This document shows positions 22,942 to 31,335 of a DNA stretch of 36,834 nucleotides, piece after piece (the first letter of the stretch is position 1; every line of letters begins with the position of its first letter). The DNA comes from DATKRB01 sp035532415 (GTDB lineage Bacteria; Actinomycetota; Acidimicrobiia; Acidimicrobiales; RAAP-2): contig DATKRB010000029.1 in NCBI GenBank assembly GCA_035532415.1, positions 1 through 36,834 on the forward strand, in the 5' to 3' direction. The translations under genes and the position numbers were made by a program. The notes below the pieces were generated by a model. It was not told the DNA's origin. It made no database searches and worked only from the letters and a program-made list of their open reading frames with translations.

Positions 22942-23358
22942 TCAGCCCCCCGGCTCCACCCGGTCGACTGCGTCGGCTTCGGCGTGATCGAACGGCGTCG
23001 CCAGGAACGCCTCGACGACCTCGCGGGCGACTGCCTCGGTGGTCAACCGGAGCCCGAGCGCCAGGACGTTGGCGTCGTTCCAGCGGCGGGCGGCGGCTGC
23101 GGTCGCCGCGTCGGTGCAGAGGGCGGCCCGCACACCTGGGATCTTGTTGGCGGCCATCGCCACCCCGGTGCCGGACGTACAGCACACCACCCCGACGTCG
23201 GCGCCCCCCGAGGCGACCGCCCGGCCCACCGTCCTTCCGGCCTCGGGCCATTCGGCCCCGTCGGCGACCAGGTCGACGAGATGCCCGTCTGCTCGGAGGC
23301 CGGCGACCACGGACTCGGTCACCCCGGTCCGCTCGTCGGTCGCGAAAGCGATCCGCAC
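22942..23358 (-). CDS. rpiB: RpiB/LacA/LacB-family sugar-phosphate isomerase
   Basis: The 138-residue protein of the ribose-5-phosphate isomerase B family interconverts ribose 5-phosphate and ribulose 5-phosphate or related sugar phosphates. Visible motifs are GVVCCTSGTGVAMAANKIPG, equivalent to the active-site CGTGIGxSIAANK loop with the Cys kept, then VRAALCTD and WNDANVLALGLRLT. The usual D-H-A-G start of RpiB is D-E-R-T here (FATDERTGVT), so the active-site His is replaced by Glu. That is a variant I recall from actinobacteria, so the true substrate is uncertain. The GTG start is preceded by GGTGAGA. It is divergent from the mannosidase gene, with 48 nt between, and is followed by rnhB one base later. 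Confidence 0.85.
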   Translation of the reverse strand: MRIAFATDERTGVTESVVAGLRADGHLVDLVADGAEWPEAGRTVGRAVASGGADVGVVCCTSGTGVAMAANKIPGVRAALCTDAATAAAARRWNDANVLALGLRLTTEAVAREVVEAFLATPFDHAEADAVDRVEPGG

Positions 23359-23406
23359 GCTCTCACCGTAGCCAACGGCAACCGGCACGGCCGTAATCTG
23401 GCGCCC

Positions 23407-26097
23407 ATGAGCCGTCGCGTCGCCGTCGTCCCGCACACCCACTGGGACCGCGAGTGGCACCAACCCTTTCAGACGTTCCGGCAGGACCTGGTGGAGGTGC
23501 TCGACGAGCTGCTCGACCTGCTCGAGTCCGATCCCTCCTACTCCCACTTCCTCCTCGACGGTCAGATGGCGATGGTCGACGACTACCTCGAGGTCCGGCC
23601 CGGCGCCGAGGCCCGGATCGCGTCCCTGGCCGGGGCAGGGCGGTTGACCATGGGACCGTGGTACGTCCTGATGGACGAGTTCCTCGTGTCGGGCGAGACC
23701 ATCGTTCGGAACCTGCAGAAGGGTCTTGCCCGAGCGACAGCTTTCGGGGGCGCCATGGACGTCGGCTACCTGCCCGACATGTTCGGCCACGTGGGCCAGA
23801 TGCCGCAGATCCTCCGCCTCGCCGGCCTCCCCCGAGCCGTCGTCTGGCGCGGTGTCCCGTCGGAGATCGCGAGCACCGGCTTCTGGTGGGAGGCGCCGGA
23901 CGGCTCGGCCGTGCGCGCCGAGTACCTGCCGGTCGGCTACGGGAACGGGTCGTCCCTGCCGAGCGACGCCAAGGCGCTGGTGCGACGGGCGACGGACCAT
24001 GTAAAGGAGGTCGCCGACCTCCTGATCGACGACCTCCTGTACATGAACGGCTCGGACCACCTCCGCCCCCATCCCTGGCTGGGCCGGGTGATCGAGGAGG
24101 CCAACGAGATCCAAGACGATCTCCGGTTCGAGATCACCTCCCTCCCCGCCTACCTGGCCGGGGCGCCGACCGAGGGCCTCCCCCTCTGGCGCGGCGAGCT
24201 CCGCTCCGGAGCGAGGGCCAACGTCCTGATGGGGGTGACGTCGAACCGGGTGGACGTGAAGCGCTCCACCGCGCTGACCGAACGGGCGATCGAGCGGCGT
24301 GCCGAACCGTATGCCGCCCTGTTCCTCCCCGCCGCGGAGTGGCCCGAACGCCTTTTGGAGCTCGCGTGGCACGGAGCCGTCCTCAATTCGGCCCACGACT
24401 CGATCTGCGCGTGCTCGGTCGACGACGTGGTGGACGCCGTCCTGCAACGGACCGCCGAATCACGCCAGATCGCCGCCGGGTTGGCCGAACGAGCGTTGGG
24501 GGCGCTGGCCAGGTCCCTGGCCGATCCCGGTCCGGCCGTCGTCAATCCTTCGAGCCGTCCCCGTTCGGGGGTGGTGGAACTGGTCGTCTCCGCCGACGAG
24601 CCCGCGGGACCCCATGTGCAGGTCCTCTCGGAGCGCTTCGGTCTGCCCCGCTCCATGACCGTCGACGCCGACACGATGCGCACCGTCCTCGGCATGCTGC
24701 AGGGAACGAAGATCAGCGACGGCGCCTGGGTGCACGACGTCGCGATCGACGAGGACGAGACCGGCATCGACCTGACGGTGACCATCGGGGCGGAGGAGCG
24801 CGGCGGGGTCCCGGTGGCCGAGGTGAAGCAGGACCTCTACACCCGGCTGGGCGCCCGGCCCGACGTGGTCGTGCGGGTCACCCTCGACCAGCCCCCGATC
24901 CGCCGGATCGCCGCGCGGGCAGCCACCGTCCCGGGCTTCGGCTGGCGGAGCTTCTCGCCCCGGGCCCTCGCCCATCCGGTGACCGTCGAGATCCCCGAAG
25001 GGGTCGACCGAGGAGCCGGGGGAACGGTCGCTCTGGGCAACGGGTTGGTGTCCGTGCTCGTCGAACCGACGGACGGCACCTTTACCGTCGACCGCATCGC
25101 CGGGTTCGGCCGCCTGGTCGACGGCGGCGATCTGGGCGACTCCTACAATTACTCCCCGCCGCTGTCCGACACGCTCGTCGACACACCGGAATCGGTGGAG
25201 GTGACCATCGACGAGCGCGGTCCCGTGCGGGCGAGGGTACGGATCACCTCGAGCTACCGGTGGCCCGATCGCGTCGACGAGAGCTCCCAGACCCGGGAGG
25301 GCGTGCAGGTCGCGACGGTGACGACCGAGTTGGAGGTCCGCGCCGACGAGCGGGCGCTCCGGGTCGCCACGTCGTTCGTGAACCCGTCCCGGGACCATCG
25401 CCTGCGGGTCCACCTGCCCCTGCCCGAGCCGGCCGGTTCCTCCCGGGCCGAGTGCGCGTTCGGCGTGGTGTCGCGGGGGTTGTCCGCAGAGGGCCGACCC
25501 GACGAGCTCGGGCTTCCCACGTTCCCCGCGAGGAGGTTCGTCTCGGCCGGAGGGCTCACGGTCTTTCACGAGGGTGTGTGCGAGTACGAGCTCGTCGATC
25601 TCCACCAGACCCCGACAGGCGAGCAGGCCGGCTCGATCGCGCTGACCGTGCTCAGGTCCACCGGGATGCTCTCGCGGCTCGGGATGCAGTACCGGCCGTT
25701 ACCGGCGGGGCCTCTCACACCGGTCGAAGGGCTTCAGCTGGTCGGCAGGACGATCACGCTCCGCTACGCACTGGTCCTCGGCGACGTCGACCCCTGGGCC
25801 GCCGTTGACGACCTCCTGCTGCCGCTGGAGGTCGTCACCTCCCTCGGCGGCGGCACCCGGCCCTCGCGAGGCAGCGAGCTGCGCGTCGACGGGGCCGAGG
25901 TGACGGCGGTCCGTCGCTCCGGAGGCATGCTGGAGGTGCGCGTGTTCAACCCCGGCGAGTCCCCGACGGTGTTGGATCTCGGTGCCGGGGTGGAGGCCTG
26001 GGAAGTCGACCTGCGCGGCCGGACGCTCCGGCAATTCGTCGGCTCGCTGGAGCTGCGACCCTTCGGCATCGCCACCATCCGTATCGCCCGCTGCTGA
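23407..26097 (+). CDS. GH38 alpha-mannosidase
   Basis: The 896-residue retaining zinc glycosidase of family GH38 starts with VVPHTHWDREWHQPFQTF (zinc ligands within H10-T-H12-W-D14). It carries MGPWYVLMDEFLVSGE and YLPDMFGHVGQMPQIL with the predicted nucleophile Asp124. NSAHDSICACSVDDVVDAV is the later zinc His/Asp loop, near residue 325. The C-terminal half is beta-rich, as in the family. There is no signal peptide, so it is cytoplasmic. Relatives hydrolyse alpha-mannosides or mannosylglycerate derivatives. The ATG was chosen as the family's normal start; the frame stays open far upstream through the antisense of rnhB/rpiB, which is not coding. It is convergent with gpsA, 23 nt apart. Confidence 0.93.
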   Translation: MSRRVAVVPHTHWDREWHQPFQTFRQDLVEVLDELLDLLESDPSYSHFLLDGQMAMVDDYLEVRPGAEARIASLAGAGRLTMGPWYVLMDEFLVSGETIVRNLQKGLARATAFGGAMDVGYLPDMFGHVGQMPQILRLAGLPRAVVWRGVPSEIASTGFWWEAPDGSAVRAEYLPVGYGNGSSLPSDAKALVRRATDHVKEVADLLIDDLLYMNGSDHLRPHPWLGRVIEEANEIQDDLRFEITSLPAYLAGAPTEGLPLWRGELRSGARANVLMGVTSNRVDVKRSTALTERAIERRAEPYAALFLPAAEWPERLLELAWHGAVLNSAHDSICACSVDDVVDAVLQRTAESRQIAAGLAERALGALARSLADPGPAVVNPSSRPRSGVVELVVSADEPAGPHVQVLSERFGLPRSMTVDADTMRTVLGMLQGTKISDGAWVHDVAIDEDETGIDLTVTIGAEERGGVPVAEVKQDLYTRLGARPDVVVRVTLDQPPIRRIAARAATVPGFGWRSFSPRALAHPVTVEIPEGVDRGAGGTVALGNGLVSVLVEPTDGTFTVDRIAGFGRLVDGGDLGDSYNYSPPLSDTLVDTPESVEVTIDERGPVRARVRITSSYRWPDRVDESSQTREGVQVATVTTELEVRADERALRVATSFVNPSRDHRLRVHLPLPEPAGSSRAECAFGVVSRGLSAEGRPDELGLPTFPARRFVSAGGLTVFHEGVCEYELVDLHQTPTGEQAGSIALTVLRSTGMLSRLGMQYRPLPAGPLTPVEGLQLVGRTITLRYALVLGDVDPWAAVDDLLLPLEVVTSLGGGTRPSRGSELRVDGAEVTAVRRSGGMLEVRVFNPGESPTVLDLGAGVEAWEVDLRGRTLRQFVGSLELRPFGIATIRIARC

Positions 26098-26120
26098 CGG
26101 GGCGCGCCTCCGACCGGGGA

Positions 26121-27179
26121 TCAGCCGGAGCCGCCCCGCAGCAGCGCCTCGTCCCACTCGGGCCGGGCGGGACGGTCCATCAGGGCCACGAGGGCGTCGC
26201 GCGGCGACCGGCGGCCTCCGACGATCGCTTCCACCTGCTCGACGATCGGCATCTCGACGTCGTGGGCCCGGGCCAGCCCGAGGAGCGGACCGGCGGTCTT
26301 GACCCCTTCTGCGACCATGCGCATCCCCCCGACGATCTCCCCCAGTGAGCGGCCGCGGCCAAGCTCGAACCCCACGGTCCTGTTACGGCTGTTCGGGCTG
26401 GCGCAGGTGGCGACCAGGTCCCCGACGCCCGCCAAGCCGCCGAACGTGAGGGCCTGGCCACCCAAGGTGACCCCGAGCCGGGCGAGCTCCGCGAGTCCGC
26501 GGGTGATCAGCACGGCGCGGGTGTTCTCCCCGAGACCCAGCCCGTCGCAGATCCCGGCCGCGATCGCCATCACGTTCTTCGTCGCCCCGGCGATCTCACA
26601 CCCGACGACATCGGAACCCGTATAGACGCGGAAGGTGCGGGTGTGGAGGAGCTCCTGGATCCTGGCCGCCTCGTCGGCGTCGCGCAGGGCCACGACACTC
26701 GCCGCGGGCTGTCCCTCGGCGACCTCACGCGCCAGGTTGGGCCCGGTCAGGACCCCCGCGGGATTGTCGGGCGCCAGCTCGGCGACGATCTCCGACATCC
26801 GGAGGTGGGAGCCGGACTCGATCCCTTTGGCCAGGCTGACGATCGGCACTCCGGGCGCGAGCGAGGGCAGGAGATCGGTGAGAACGGAGCGGAACCCGTG
26901 GGACGGCACGGCCATGAGCACCACTCCCGCCCCGGAGACGGCCTCCCGCAACGAGGCGGTCGCCACCAGCGAACCCGGGAGGGGGAGGCCCTTCAGGTAC
27001 GGAGGGTTCTCGTGGGTACGGCTGATGGCCTCCGCGAGGGCCGGGCGTCGTGCCCACAGCACGGCCCTCGTCTTGGTCGCCATCAGCGACGCCACCGTCG
27101 TCCCCCACGATCCGGCGCCGATGATCCCGACGGTGATCTCCCCCACCGGGCCGAGCCTACGGGGTCCGTGCGTCCCCAT
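26121..27179 (-). CDS. gpsA: Glycerol-3-phosphate dehydrogenase (NAD(P)+)
   Basis: The 352-residue GpsA makes sn-glycerol 3-phosphate for phospholipids. Motifs are VGIIGAGSWGTTVASLMA (dinucleotide fold), NPPYLKGLPLP, VSLAKGIESGSHLRMSEIV, TGPNLAREVAEGQPAASVV, IAGATKNVMAIAAGICDGLG with the catalytic Lys, GLAGVGDLVATCASPNSRNR, and VAEGVKTAGPLLGLA near the end. The ATG at 27177-27179 gives 11 residues before the first strand; GTG at 27144-27146 gives the compact start MGEITVGIIG and is equally possible. It is divergent from cofC with a 54-nt gap. Confidence 0.95.
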   Translation of the reverse strand: MGTHGPRRLGPVGEITVGIIGAGSWGTTVASLMATKTRAVLWARRPALAEAISRTHENPPYLKGLPLPGSLVATASLREAVSGAGVVLMAVPSHGFRSVLTDLLPSLAPGVPIVSLAKGIESGSHLRMSEIVAELAPDNPAGVLTGPNLAREVAEGQPAASVVALRDADEAARIQELLHTRTFRVYTGSDVVGCEIAGATKNVMAIAAGICDGLGLGENTRAVLITRGLAELARLGVTLGGQALTFGGLAGVGDLVATCASPNSRNRTVGFELGRGRSLGEIVGGMRMVAEGVKTAGPLLGLARAHDVEMPIVEQVEAIVGGRRSPRDALVALMDRPARPEWDEALLRGGSG

Positions 27180-27221
27180 CGTCCCGCCGGGCCGGGACAG
27201 GTTGCCGGGCCGCTTCCCTCC

Positions 27222-27227
27222 TACACT
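27222..27227 (+). promoter_or_regulatory. Possible -10 element for a leaderless cofC transcript
   Basis: TACACT lies 6 nt before the cofC ATG, a distance that would place the transcription start at or next to the start codon. Leaderless mRNAs are common in actinobacteria. GGGGAG between them could also be a too-close ribosome binding site. No good -35 is seen. Confidence 0.35.
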
Positions 27228-27233
27228 GGGGAG

Positions 27234-27863
27234 ATGACCGTCGGCACCGTGACCGGCCCGCAGGCCGCCCGACGGTCGTCCTCCCATCCGTTGCTCGGGT
27301 TGCAGGCCGTCCTGGTGCCGGTGAAGAGCTTCGCCGACGCCAAGCGGCGGCTGGGCACCGCGCTGACCGACAGCGATCGGCTCGCGCTCGTCCGCGACAT
27401 GGCGGAGCGGGTGCTGGCTGCGGCGGTCCCGCTCGCAGTGGCCGTCGTCTGCGACGACACCGCGGTGGCCGATTGGGCCCGATCGCGTGGCGCCCTCGTG
27501 GTGTGGGAACCCGGGCGCGGGTTGAACGGAGCCGTCGAGGCCGGAGTGGACCGATTGGCCGGCATGGGGGTGGTGGAGGTCACCGTCGCCCATGGCGATC
27601 TCCCGATGGCTTCGGGCCTCGGGGTGCTCGAGCGCTTTGACGGGATCACGCTCGTGCCCGATCATCGCGACGACGGGACCAACGTCATCCGGCTCCCGGT
27701 GCGCAGCGGGTTCCGGTTCTCCTACGGCCCGGGCTCGTTCGAGCGCCACCTGTCCGAATGCAGTCGTCTCGGGTTGCCCGTTCGGGTCCTCCGGGTGCCC
27801 GACCTCTCCCGCGACGTCGATTGGCCCGCCGATCTGCGCTGGGCACGACCGGGTAATGGATGA
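27234..27863 (+). CDS. cofC: 2-phospho-L-lactate guanylyltransferase (CofC/FbiD)
   Basis: The 209-residue nucleotidyltransferase activates phospholactate or phosphoenolpyruvate with GTP in coenzyme F420 biosynthesis. LQAVLVPVKSFADAKRRLG is the N-terminal GTP-binding signature, followed by VAVVCDDTAVADWARSRGA and GRGLNGAVEAGVDRL. VTVAHGDLPMASGLGVLERF and VPDHRDDGTNVIRLP form the metal and substrate site, and FRFSYGPGSFERHLSE is the C-terminal motif. The product is used with CofD/FbiA, not seen here. The start ATG is 6 nt after a -10-like TACACT. It overlaps the downstream deacetylase gene by 8 nt. Presence of F420 synthesis supports an actinobacterial host. Confidence 0.93.
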   Translation: MTVGTVTGPQAARRSSSHPLLGLQAVLVPVKSFADAKRRLGTALTDSDRLALVRDMAERVLAAAVPLAVAVVCDDTAVADWARSRGALVVWEPGRGLNGAVEAGVDRLAGMGVVEVTVAHGDLPMASGLGVLERFDGITLVPDHRDDGTNVIRLPVRSGFRFSYGPGSFERHLSECSRLGLPVRVLRVPDLSRDVDWPADLRWARPGNG

Positions 27864-28707
27864 CCCGTCGATGACCGACGTCGACGACGGGGCCGCAACC
27901 CGCCCTGCGGGACGCGTCGTGGAGGTCGACGGCCTGCCCGGGACGGGGACGGCGAGCGTGGACCTTCCGGTCCCACAGGTCGCCCTCGCGGTCGGGGCCC
28001 ACCCCGACGACATCGAGCTCGGCGCCGGCGGCACCCTGGCCAAGTGGGCGGCAGCCGGCTGCCAGGTCCACCTCCTGGTCCTGACCGACGGCGCAAAAGG
28101 TACGTGGGACCCCGATCGCGACCCGGTGTCCCTGGTGGCGACCCGGCAGGACGAGCAGCGGGAGGCGGCCCGGCGGCTGGGGAGCAGCGACGTGGCGTTC
28201 TTCGGCTGGCCCGACGGCGAGCTCCGCAACGGGATCCGCGAGCAGTGGGACGTCTGCAGGTGGATTCGGTCGACCCGACCCGATGTCGTGCTCGGGCACG
28301 ACCCCTGGAGGCGGTACCGGCTCCACCCCGACCACCGCAACGCCGGGTTCATCCTCACCGACTCGATCGTCGCGGCCCGCGATCCGCTCTTCTTCGCCGA
28401 CCAGGACGTTCCACCGCATCGCCCCCGGGCCTTGCTCCTGTGGGAAGCGGACATCCCCAACCACGTCGAGGACGTGACGGGCTTCGCCGACACCAAGGTC
28501 CACGCGCTGCTGGCCCATCGGAGCCAGTTCGAGACGACGCTCGGGCTGGCGGCTGACACCGTTACCGGAGACGGCGACCTTCCTGCGTGGCCCCGGTCGG
28601 AGGCCGTCGAGAAGTTCGCAGCCCGGATGAGGCAGCAGCTCGCCGAGCACGGTCGAGCCGGGGGCGCCACCCTCGGCGAGTGCTTCCACCTCATCGACGA
28701 TCTCTGA
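27856..28707 (+). CDS. PIG-L family deacetylase
   Basis: The 283-residue LmbE-like zinc-dependent N-deacetylase family protein has the core motif VGAHPDDIELGAGGTLAKWA (His-Pro-Asp-Asp zinc site). VLTDGAKGT follows and the second zinc His lies in LHPDHRNAGFILTDSI. HRSQF near residue 222 is also typical. The first 40 residues are an extra acidic/Pro tail. Known substrates in the family are GlcNAc-inositol (MshB), mycothiol conjugates (Mca) and other GlcNAc compounds; which applies cannot be read. The ATG overlaps the cofC stop by 8 nt (ATGGATGA), so translation is coupled. A second ATG five codons later (MTDVDDG) is an alternative. Confidence 0.9.
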   Translation: MDDPSMTDVDDGAATRPAGRVVEVDGLPGTGTASVDLPVPQVALAVGAHPDDIELGAGGTLAKWAAAGCQVHLLVLTDGAKGTWDPDRDPVSLVATRQDEQREAARRLGSSDVAFFGWPDGELRNGIREQWDVCRWIRSTRPDVVLGHDPWRRYRLHPDHRNAGFILTDSIVAARDPLFFADQDVPPHRPRALLLWEADIPNHVEDVTGFADTKVHALLAHRSQFETTLGLAADTVTGDGDLPAWPRSEAVEKFAARMRQQLAEHGRAGGATLGECFHLIDDL

Positions 28708-28867
28708 TCGCCGTCGCGCCCACGATCTCGACGATCTCGACGATCTCGTCTCGACAGCGCGCCTCGCCGGCCCCGACGCGAGCGAGCGGGGACCCGGAGA
28801 TCCCCGCTCGCCGCGTTGTTCCGTTCACCCGCCTGGCCGCACTCGCCGCCAGGCGACAGATGACGGG
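28708..28867. other. Convergent intergenic region with short repeats
   Basis: This 160-base gap between the convergent deacetylase and H1-like genes carries three direct copies of ACGATCTCG starting at about 28721 and then the hairpin listed separately. No reading frame is convincing. Confidence 0.6.
28782..28811. terminator. Bidirectional-type terminator hairpin
   Basis: GCGAGCGGGGA at 28782-28792 pairs perfectly with TCCCCGCTCGC at 28801-28811 across an 8-nt loop. The 11-bp GC-rich stem sits between the stop codons of two convergent genes, where it could end both transcripts. The T-tract is weak (GTTGTTCC shortly after on plus). Confidence 0.65.
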
Positions 28868-29224
28868 CTACCTGCCCCTGGTGGCTGTCTTCGCCGGGGC
28901 GCGCTTGGCCACGCGCTTGGCCGGGGCCCGCTTGGTGACCTTCTTCGCCGGGGCCCGCTTGGCCACCGCCTTCTTCGTCGCCTTCCGGGCCGGGGCCCGC
29001 TTGGTGGCTGTCTTCGCCGGGGCGCGCTTGGCCACGCGCTTGGCCGGGGCCCGCTTGGTGACCTTCTTCGCCGGGGCGCGCTTGGCCACGCGCTTGGCCG
29101 GGGCCCGCTTGGTGACCTTCTTCGCCGGGGCGCGCTTGGCCACCGCCTTCTTCGTCGCCTTCCGGGCCGGGGCCCGCTTGGCGGCCCGTTTCGCCGGGGC
29201 TCGCTTCTTCACGGCAATCGCCAC
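28868..29224 (-). CDS. Small histone H1-like KAAP-repeat protein
   Basis: The 118-residue protein is made almost wholly of Lys, Arg, Ala, Pro, Thr and Val, as units KKRAPAKRAAKRAPARKATK, (A)KRAPAKKVTKRAPAKRVA and KRAPAKTATKRAPARKATKK. It resembles the C-terminal tails of eukaryotic H1, chlamydial Hc2 and mycobacterial HupB. It has no folded domain and no HU part, so it should bind DNA or RNA by charge alone and act in nucleoid compaction; this is inference. The start is GTG at 29222-29224 because AAGGAGG with a 5-nt spacer precedes it, the strongest ribosome binding site in the window. The frame stays open to 29335 without supporting sequence. Confidence 0.85.
   Translation of the reverse strand: MAIAVKKRAPAKRAAKRAPARKATKKAVAKRAPAKKVTKRAPAKRVAKRAPAKKVTKRAPAKRVAKRAPAKTATKRAPARKATKKAVAKRAPAKKVTKRAPAKRVAKRAPAKTATRGR
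28880..29190. repeat. Nested coding repeats of the H1-like gene
   Basis: The segment starting at 28880 recurs at 29003 with a 123-base period (41 codons), and shorter 54-base units (GGTGACCTTCTTCGCCGGGG and flanks) recur inside it. The near-identity at DNA level suggests recent duplication inside the gene and a length that may vary between strains. Confidence 0.75.
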
Positions 29225-29841
29225 AGATTCCTCCTTGGTTTCAGCGCTGAGAAGACACGGGACAGCGGTCGACCGTTCGTGAACGGCACCGGTGCCCGCG
29301 GAGCTCCCATGACTGGTTGGTTTGGGGTGAAGCATGCCGAAGGCGCTCCACGGAGCGCTTTGCCCCGCTTCCGCCGATCGTCGTGCTCCCGATCACCCTG
29401 TGCACGGTTGAAAGAACGCAATCAGCACGCTCCGGAGATTCGGCGCGACTCGCATCGCGAAGACCTCCACAGGTTTCCCGAACCGTTGCGTGCATGCTCA
29501 CAATTCCTCCATCGCGCTTCGGGCTGCGTACAATCACAGTTCGTTTTCCTCCCCAGGTCAAGCATTGCTTCGCGTTTCGTCGCGATCGAACCCCGCGCGA
29601 GGGCGACGGACATGACCGGTCGACGCGAATTCGGAGCCGTTTCGCACTCGTACCCGCGGACCTTCACCACGCGCCCGCTCACTACGGCGCCCCGCGGGAA
29701 CATGATCCACTGCGATGCATCGTCCCCAGCGGCGCGACACCGAGGAACGCGACGAGCGAGGCGACGTGCTCGACGCTCCGCGCACGAACAAGCGCGATGA
29801 ACCTTTCATCTCGCATCCGCCGAGTGCGAAGATCAACGACG
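29225..29841. other. 617-base gene-poor region, less GC-rich
   Basis: The composition is visibly less GC-rich than the flanks. The right end should hold the promoter of the coupling-protein gene and the left end that of the H1-like gene. A -10-like TACAAT on plus lies at 29529-29534 without a good -35, and a -35-like TTGACC on minus at 29556-29561 without a good -10. A possible 86-residue minus-strand frame (29241-29501, GTG start after GGAGG) has no protein-like features and is not called. I see no other gene. Confidence 0.55.
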
Positions 29842-31332
29842 ATGTCGGCGGCGGCGGAGCGAGTGGGATGGTCGTGGGGTGATGGCGACTCCGAGCGCGC
29901 GCTACGGGCCGTTCACGCGGCTTCGAGGGCGGCCGGGGGCGGGATCTACCTCGGCGAGGGTGTCGACGGTTGGGCATGGTCGGGACCCGGGCGGTCGACG
30001 CTCGTGCTGGGGCCTTCCCGTTCCGGGAAGACATCCTCCCTGGTCATCCCCAACGTCTTGAGTGCCGAGGGAGCCGTGGTCACTACCTCAACCAAGCCCG
30101 ACGTCCTTCGTGCGACCGCCGCGTTGCGCTCCGGGCGAGGCAGCGCGCTGCTTTACGATCCGAGCGGCAGTATCGAGCTTCCACCCGGTGTCACTCGGGT
30201 CGGCTGGTCACCGGTGACCGCCAGCTCATCGTGGGACGGCGCACTGCTGAATGCCGACACCATGGTGAGGGCCTCCCGTCCCGTCGGGGGACCCGGAGTG
30301 GGTTCTCCGGTCGATTCCCACTGGGTCGAGCGCGCATCGGCGTTGCTCGCGCCACTGTTGCACGCCGCTTCCATCGCCGACGAGCCGATGTCCACTGTCC
30401 TCGGCTGGGTCGACCGGCATCAAGGTGCCGACGCGCTCGACACTCTGGCCAACCGCCCGGGAGCCCACCGTGCCGCGACCGATCTCCTCGCCGGGATCCT
30501 TGCCACCGATCACCGGGAGCAATCGGGCATCTGGTCCACCGCTTCCGGGGTGCTGGCCGCCTACCGATCGAGCTCCGCGCTCGCGTCGACGGAGCCCCCG
30601 TTCGTCGATGCCGACTCGTTCTGTGCCGGATCGGGCACTCTCTACATCTGCGCGACCGGTCGGCAGCAGCAGGTCCTCGCTCCACTCGTCGTCGGCGTGC
30701 TGGGTGAGATACGCGAGGCGGCCTACCGTCGCGCCTCGTCGGGCGCCGGATCCCCGCCGGTACTGCTGGCTATTGACGAAGCAGCCAATATCGCACCGAT
30801 CCCCGACCTGCCCGCGATGGTCAGCGAAGGCGCCGGCCAGGGACTTCTCACCCTCGTATGCCTGCAGGACCTCTCGCAGGCCCGTGCCCGTTGGGGCCCG
30901 CAGGCCGAGGGATTCGTGTCCCTGTTCGGCACGACCGTCGTGCTGGGTGGCATCGCCGACATCCCCACGCTCCAGACCCTGTCGTCCTTGGCCGGCGATG
31001 AGGAGCGGAGAACCCGCACGGTGGGGTCCGCCCAGGGCGGCGACGGCAGGGTGCACCCGTCGTTCAGCGACTCGGCGGTGACGAGGCGGCGGCTGCCGAT
31101 GGACGCCATCGCCCGAGGTCGACCGGGGTCTGCGCTCGCCGTCGACGCGCGGAACCGGTTCGGATGGGTCGCCCTTTCGCCTGCCCACCTCTCGTCACCA
31201 TGGCGGGAGCTCCTTGGCCCGGATCGGCAGGGGTCTCTCCGGGATCGGCACCGCTTGCCCTCCGGACGCGGGGACGAGACCGGTCGCGCCACCGATCCGC
31301 TCGGCGCCACGCACCCCGAGCGGGAGCGCTGA
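29842..31332 (+). CDS. VirD4/TraG-type conjugative coupling ATPase
   Basis: The 496-residue protein of the type IV coupling protein family carries DNA-relaxase complexes to a secretion channel. Walker A is LGPSRSGKTSS at about 56-66 and Walker B VLLAIDEAANIAPIPDLP near 305-320. TTSTKPDVLRAT, DPSGSIELP and CLQDLSQARARWG follow the TraG/VirD4 order, and the TraM-binding-like C-terminal part is present. The usual two N-terminal TM helices are missing, as in soluble TcpA/TraG-like forms of actinobacteria. The start is ATG at 29842; an in-frame ATG at 29797 would add a basic tail, and neither has a strong ribosome binding site. It ends 3 nt from the end of the convergent relaxase gene. No other secretion genes are in view. 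Confidence 0.82.
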   Translation: MSAAAERVGWSWGDGDSERALRAVHAASRAAGGGIYLGEGVDGWAWSGPGRSTLVLGPSRSGKTSSLVIPNVLSAEGAVVTTSTKPDVLRATAALRSGRGSALLYDPSGSIELPPGVTRVGWSPVTASSSWDGALLNADTMVRASRPVGGPGVGSPVDSHWVERASALLAPLLHAASIADEPMSTVLGWVDRHQGADALDTLANRPGAHRAATDLLAGILATDHREQSGIWSTASGVLAAYRSSSALASTEPPFVDADSFCAGSGTLYICATGRQQQVLAPLVVGVLGEIREAAYRRASSGAGSPPVLLAIDEAANIAPIPDLPAMVSEGAGQGLLTLVCLQDLSQARARWGPQAEGFVSLFGTTVVLGGIADIPTLQTLSSLAGDEERRTRTVGSAQGGDGRVHPSFSDSAVTRRRLPMDAIARGRPGSALAVDARNRFGWVALSPAHLSSPWRELLGPDRQGSLRDRHRLPSGRGDETGRATDPLGATHPERER

Positions 31333-31335
31333 GGA

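Noticed and set aside
22330..23406. Upstream extension of the mannosidase frame by 359 codons
   Set aside because: It is antisense to rnhB and rpiB; the GH38 family starts at HTHWD, which the ATG at 23407 places correctly.
27180..28694. Extension of the gpsA frame by about 500 codons
   Set aside because: It is antisense to cofC and the deacetylase; the Rossmann motif starts right after the chosen ATG.
29241..29501. 86-residue minus-strand frame with GGAGG before a GTG
   Set aside because: Composition is not protein-like and no motif or coupling supports it; kept only as a remark on the gene-poor region.
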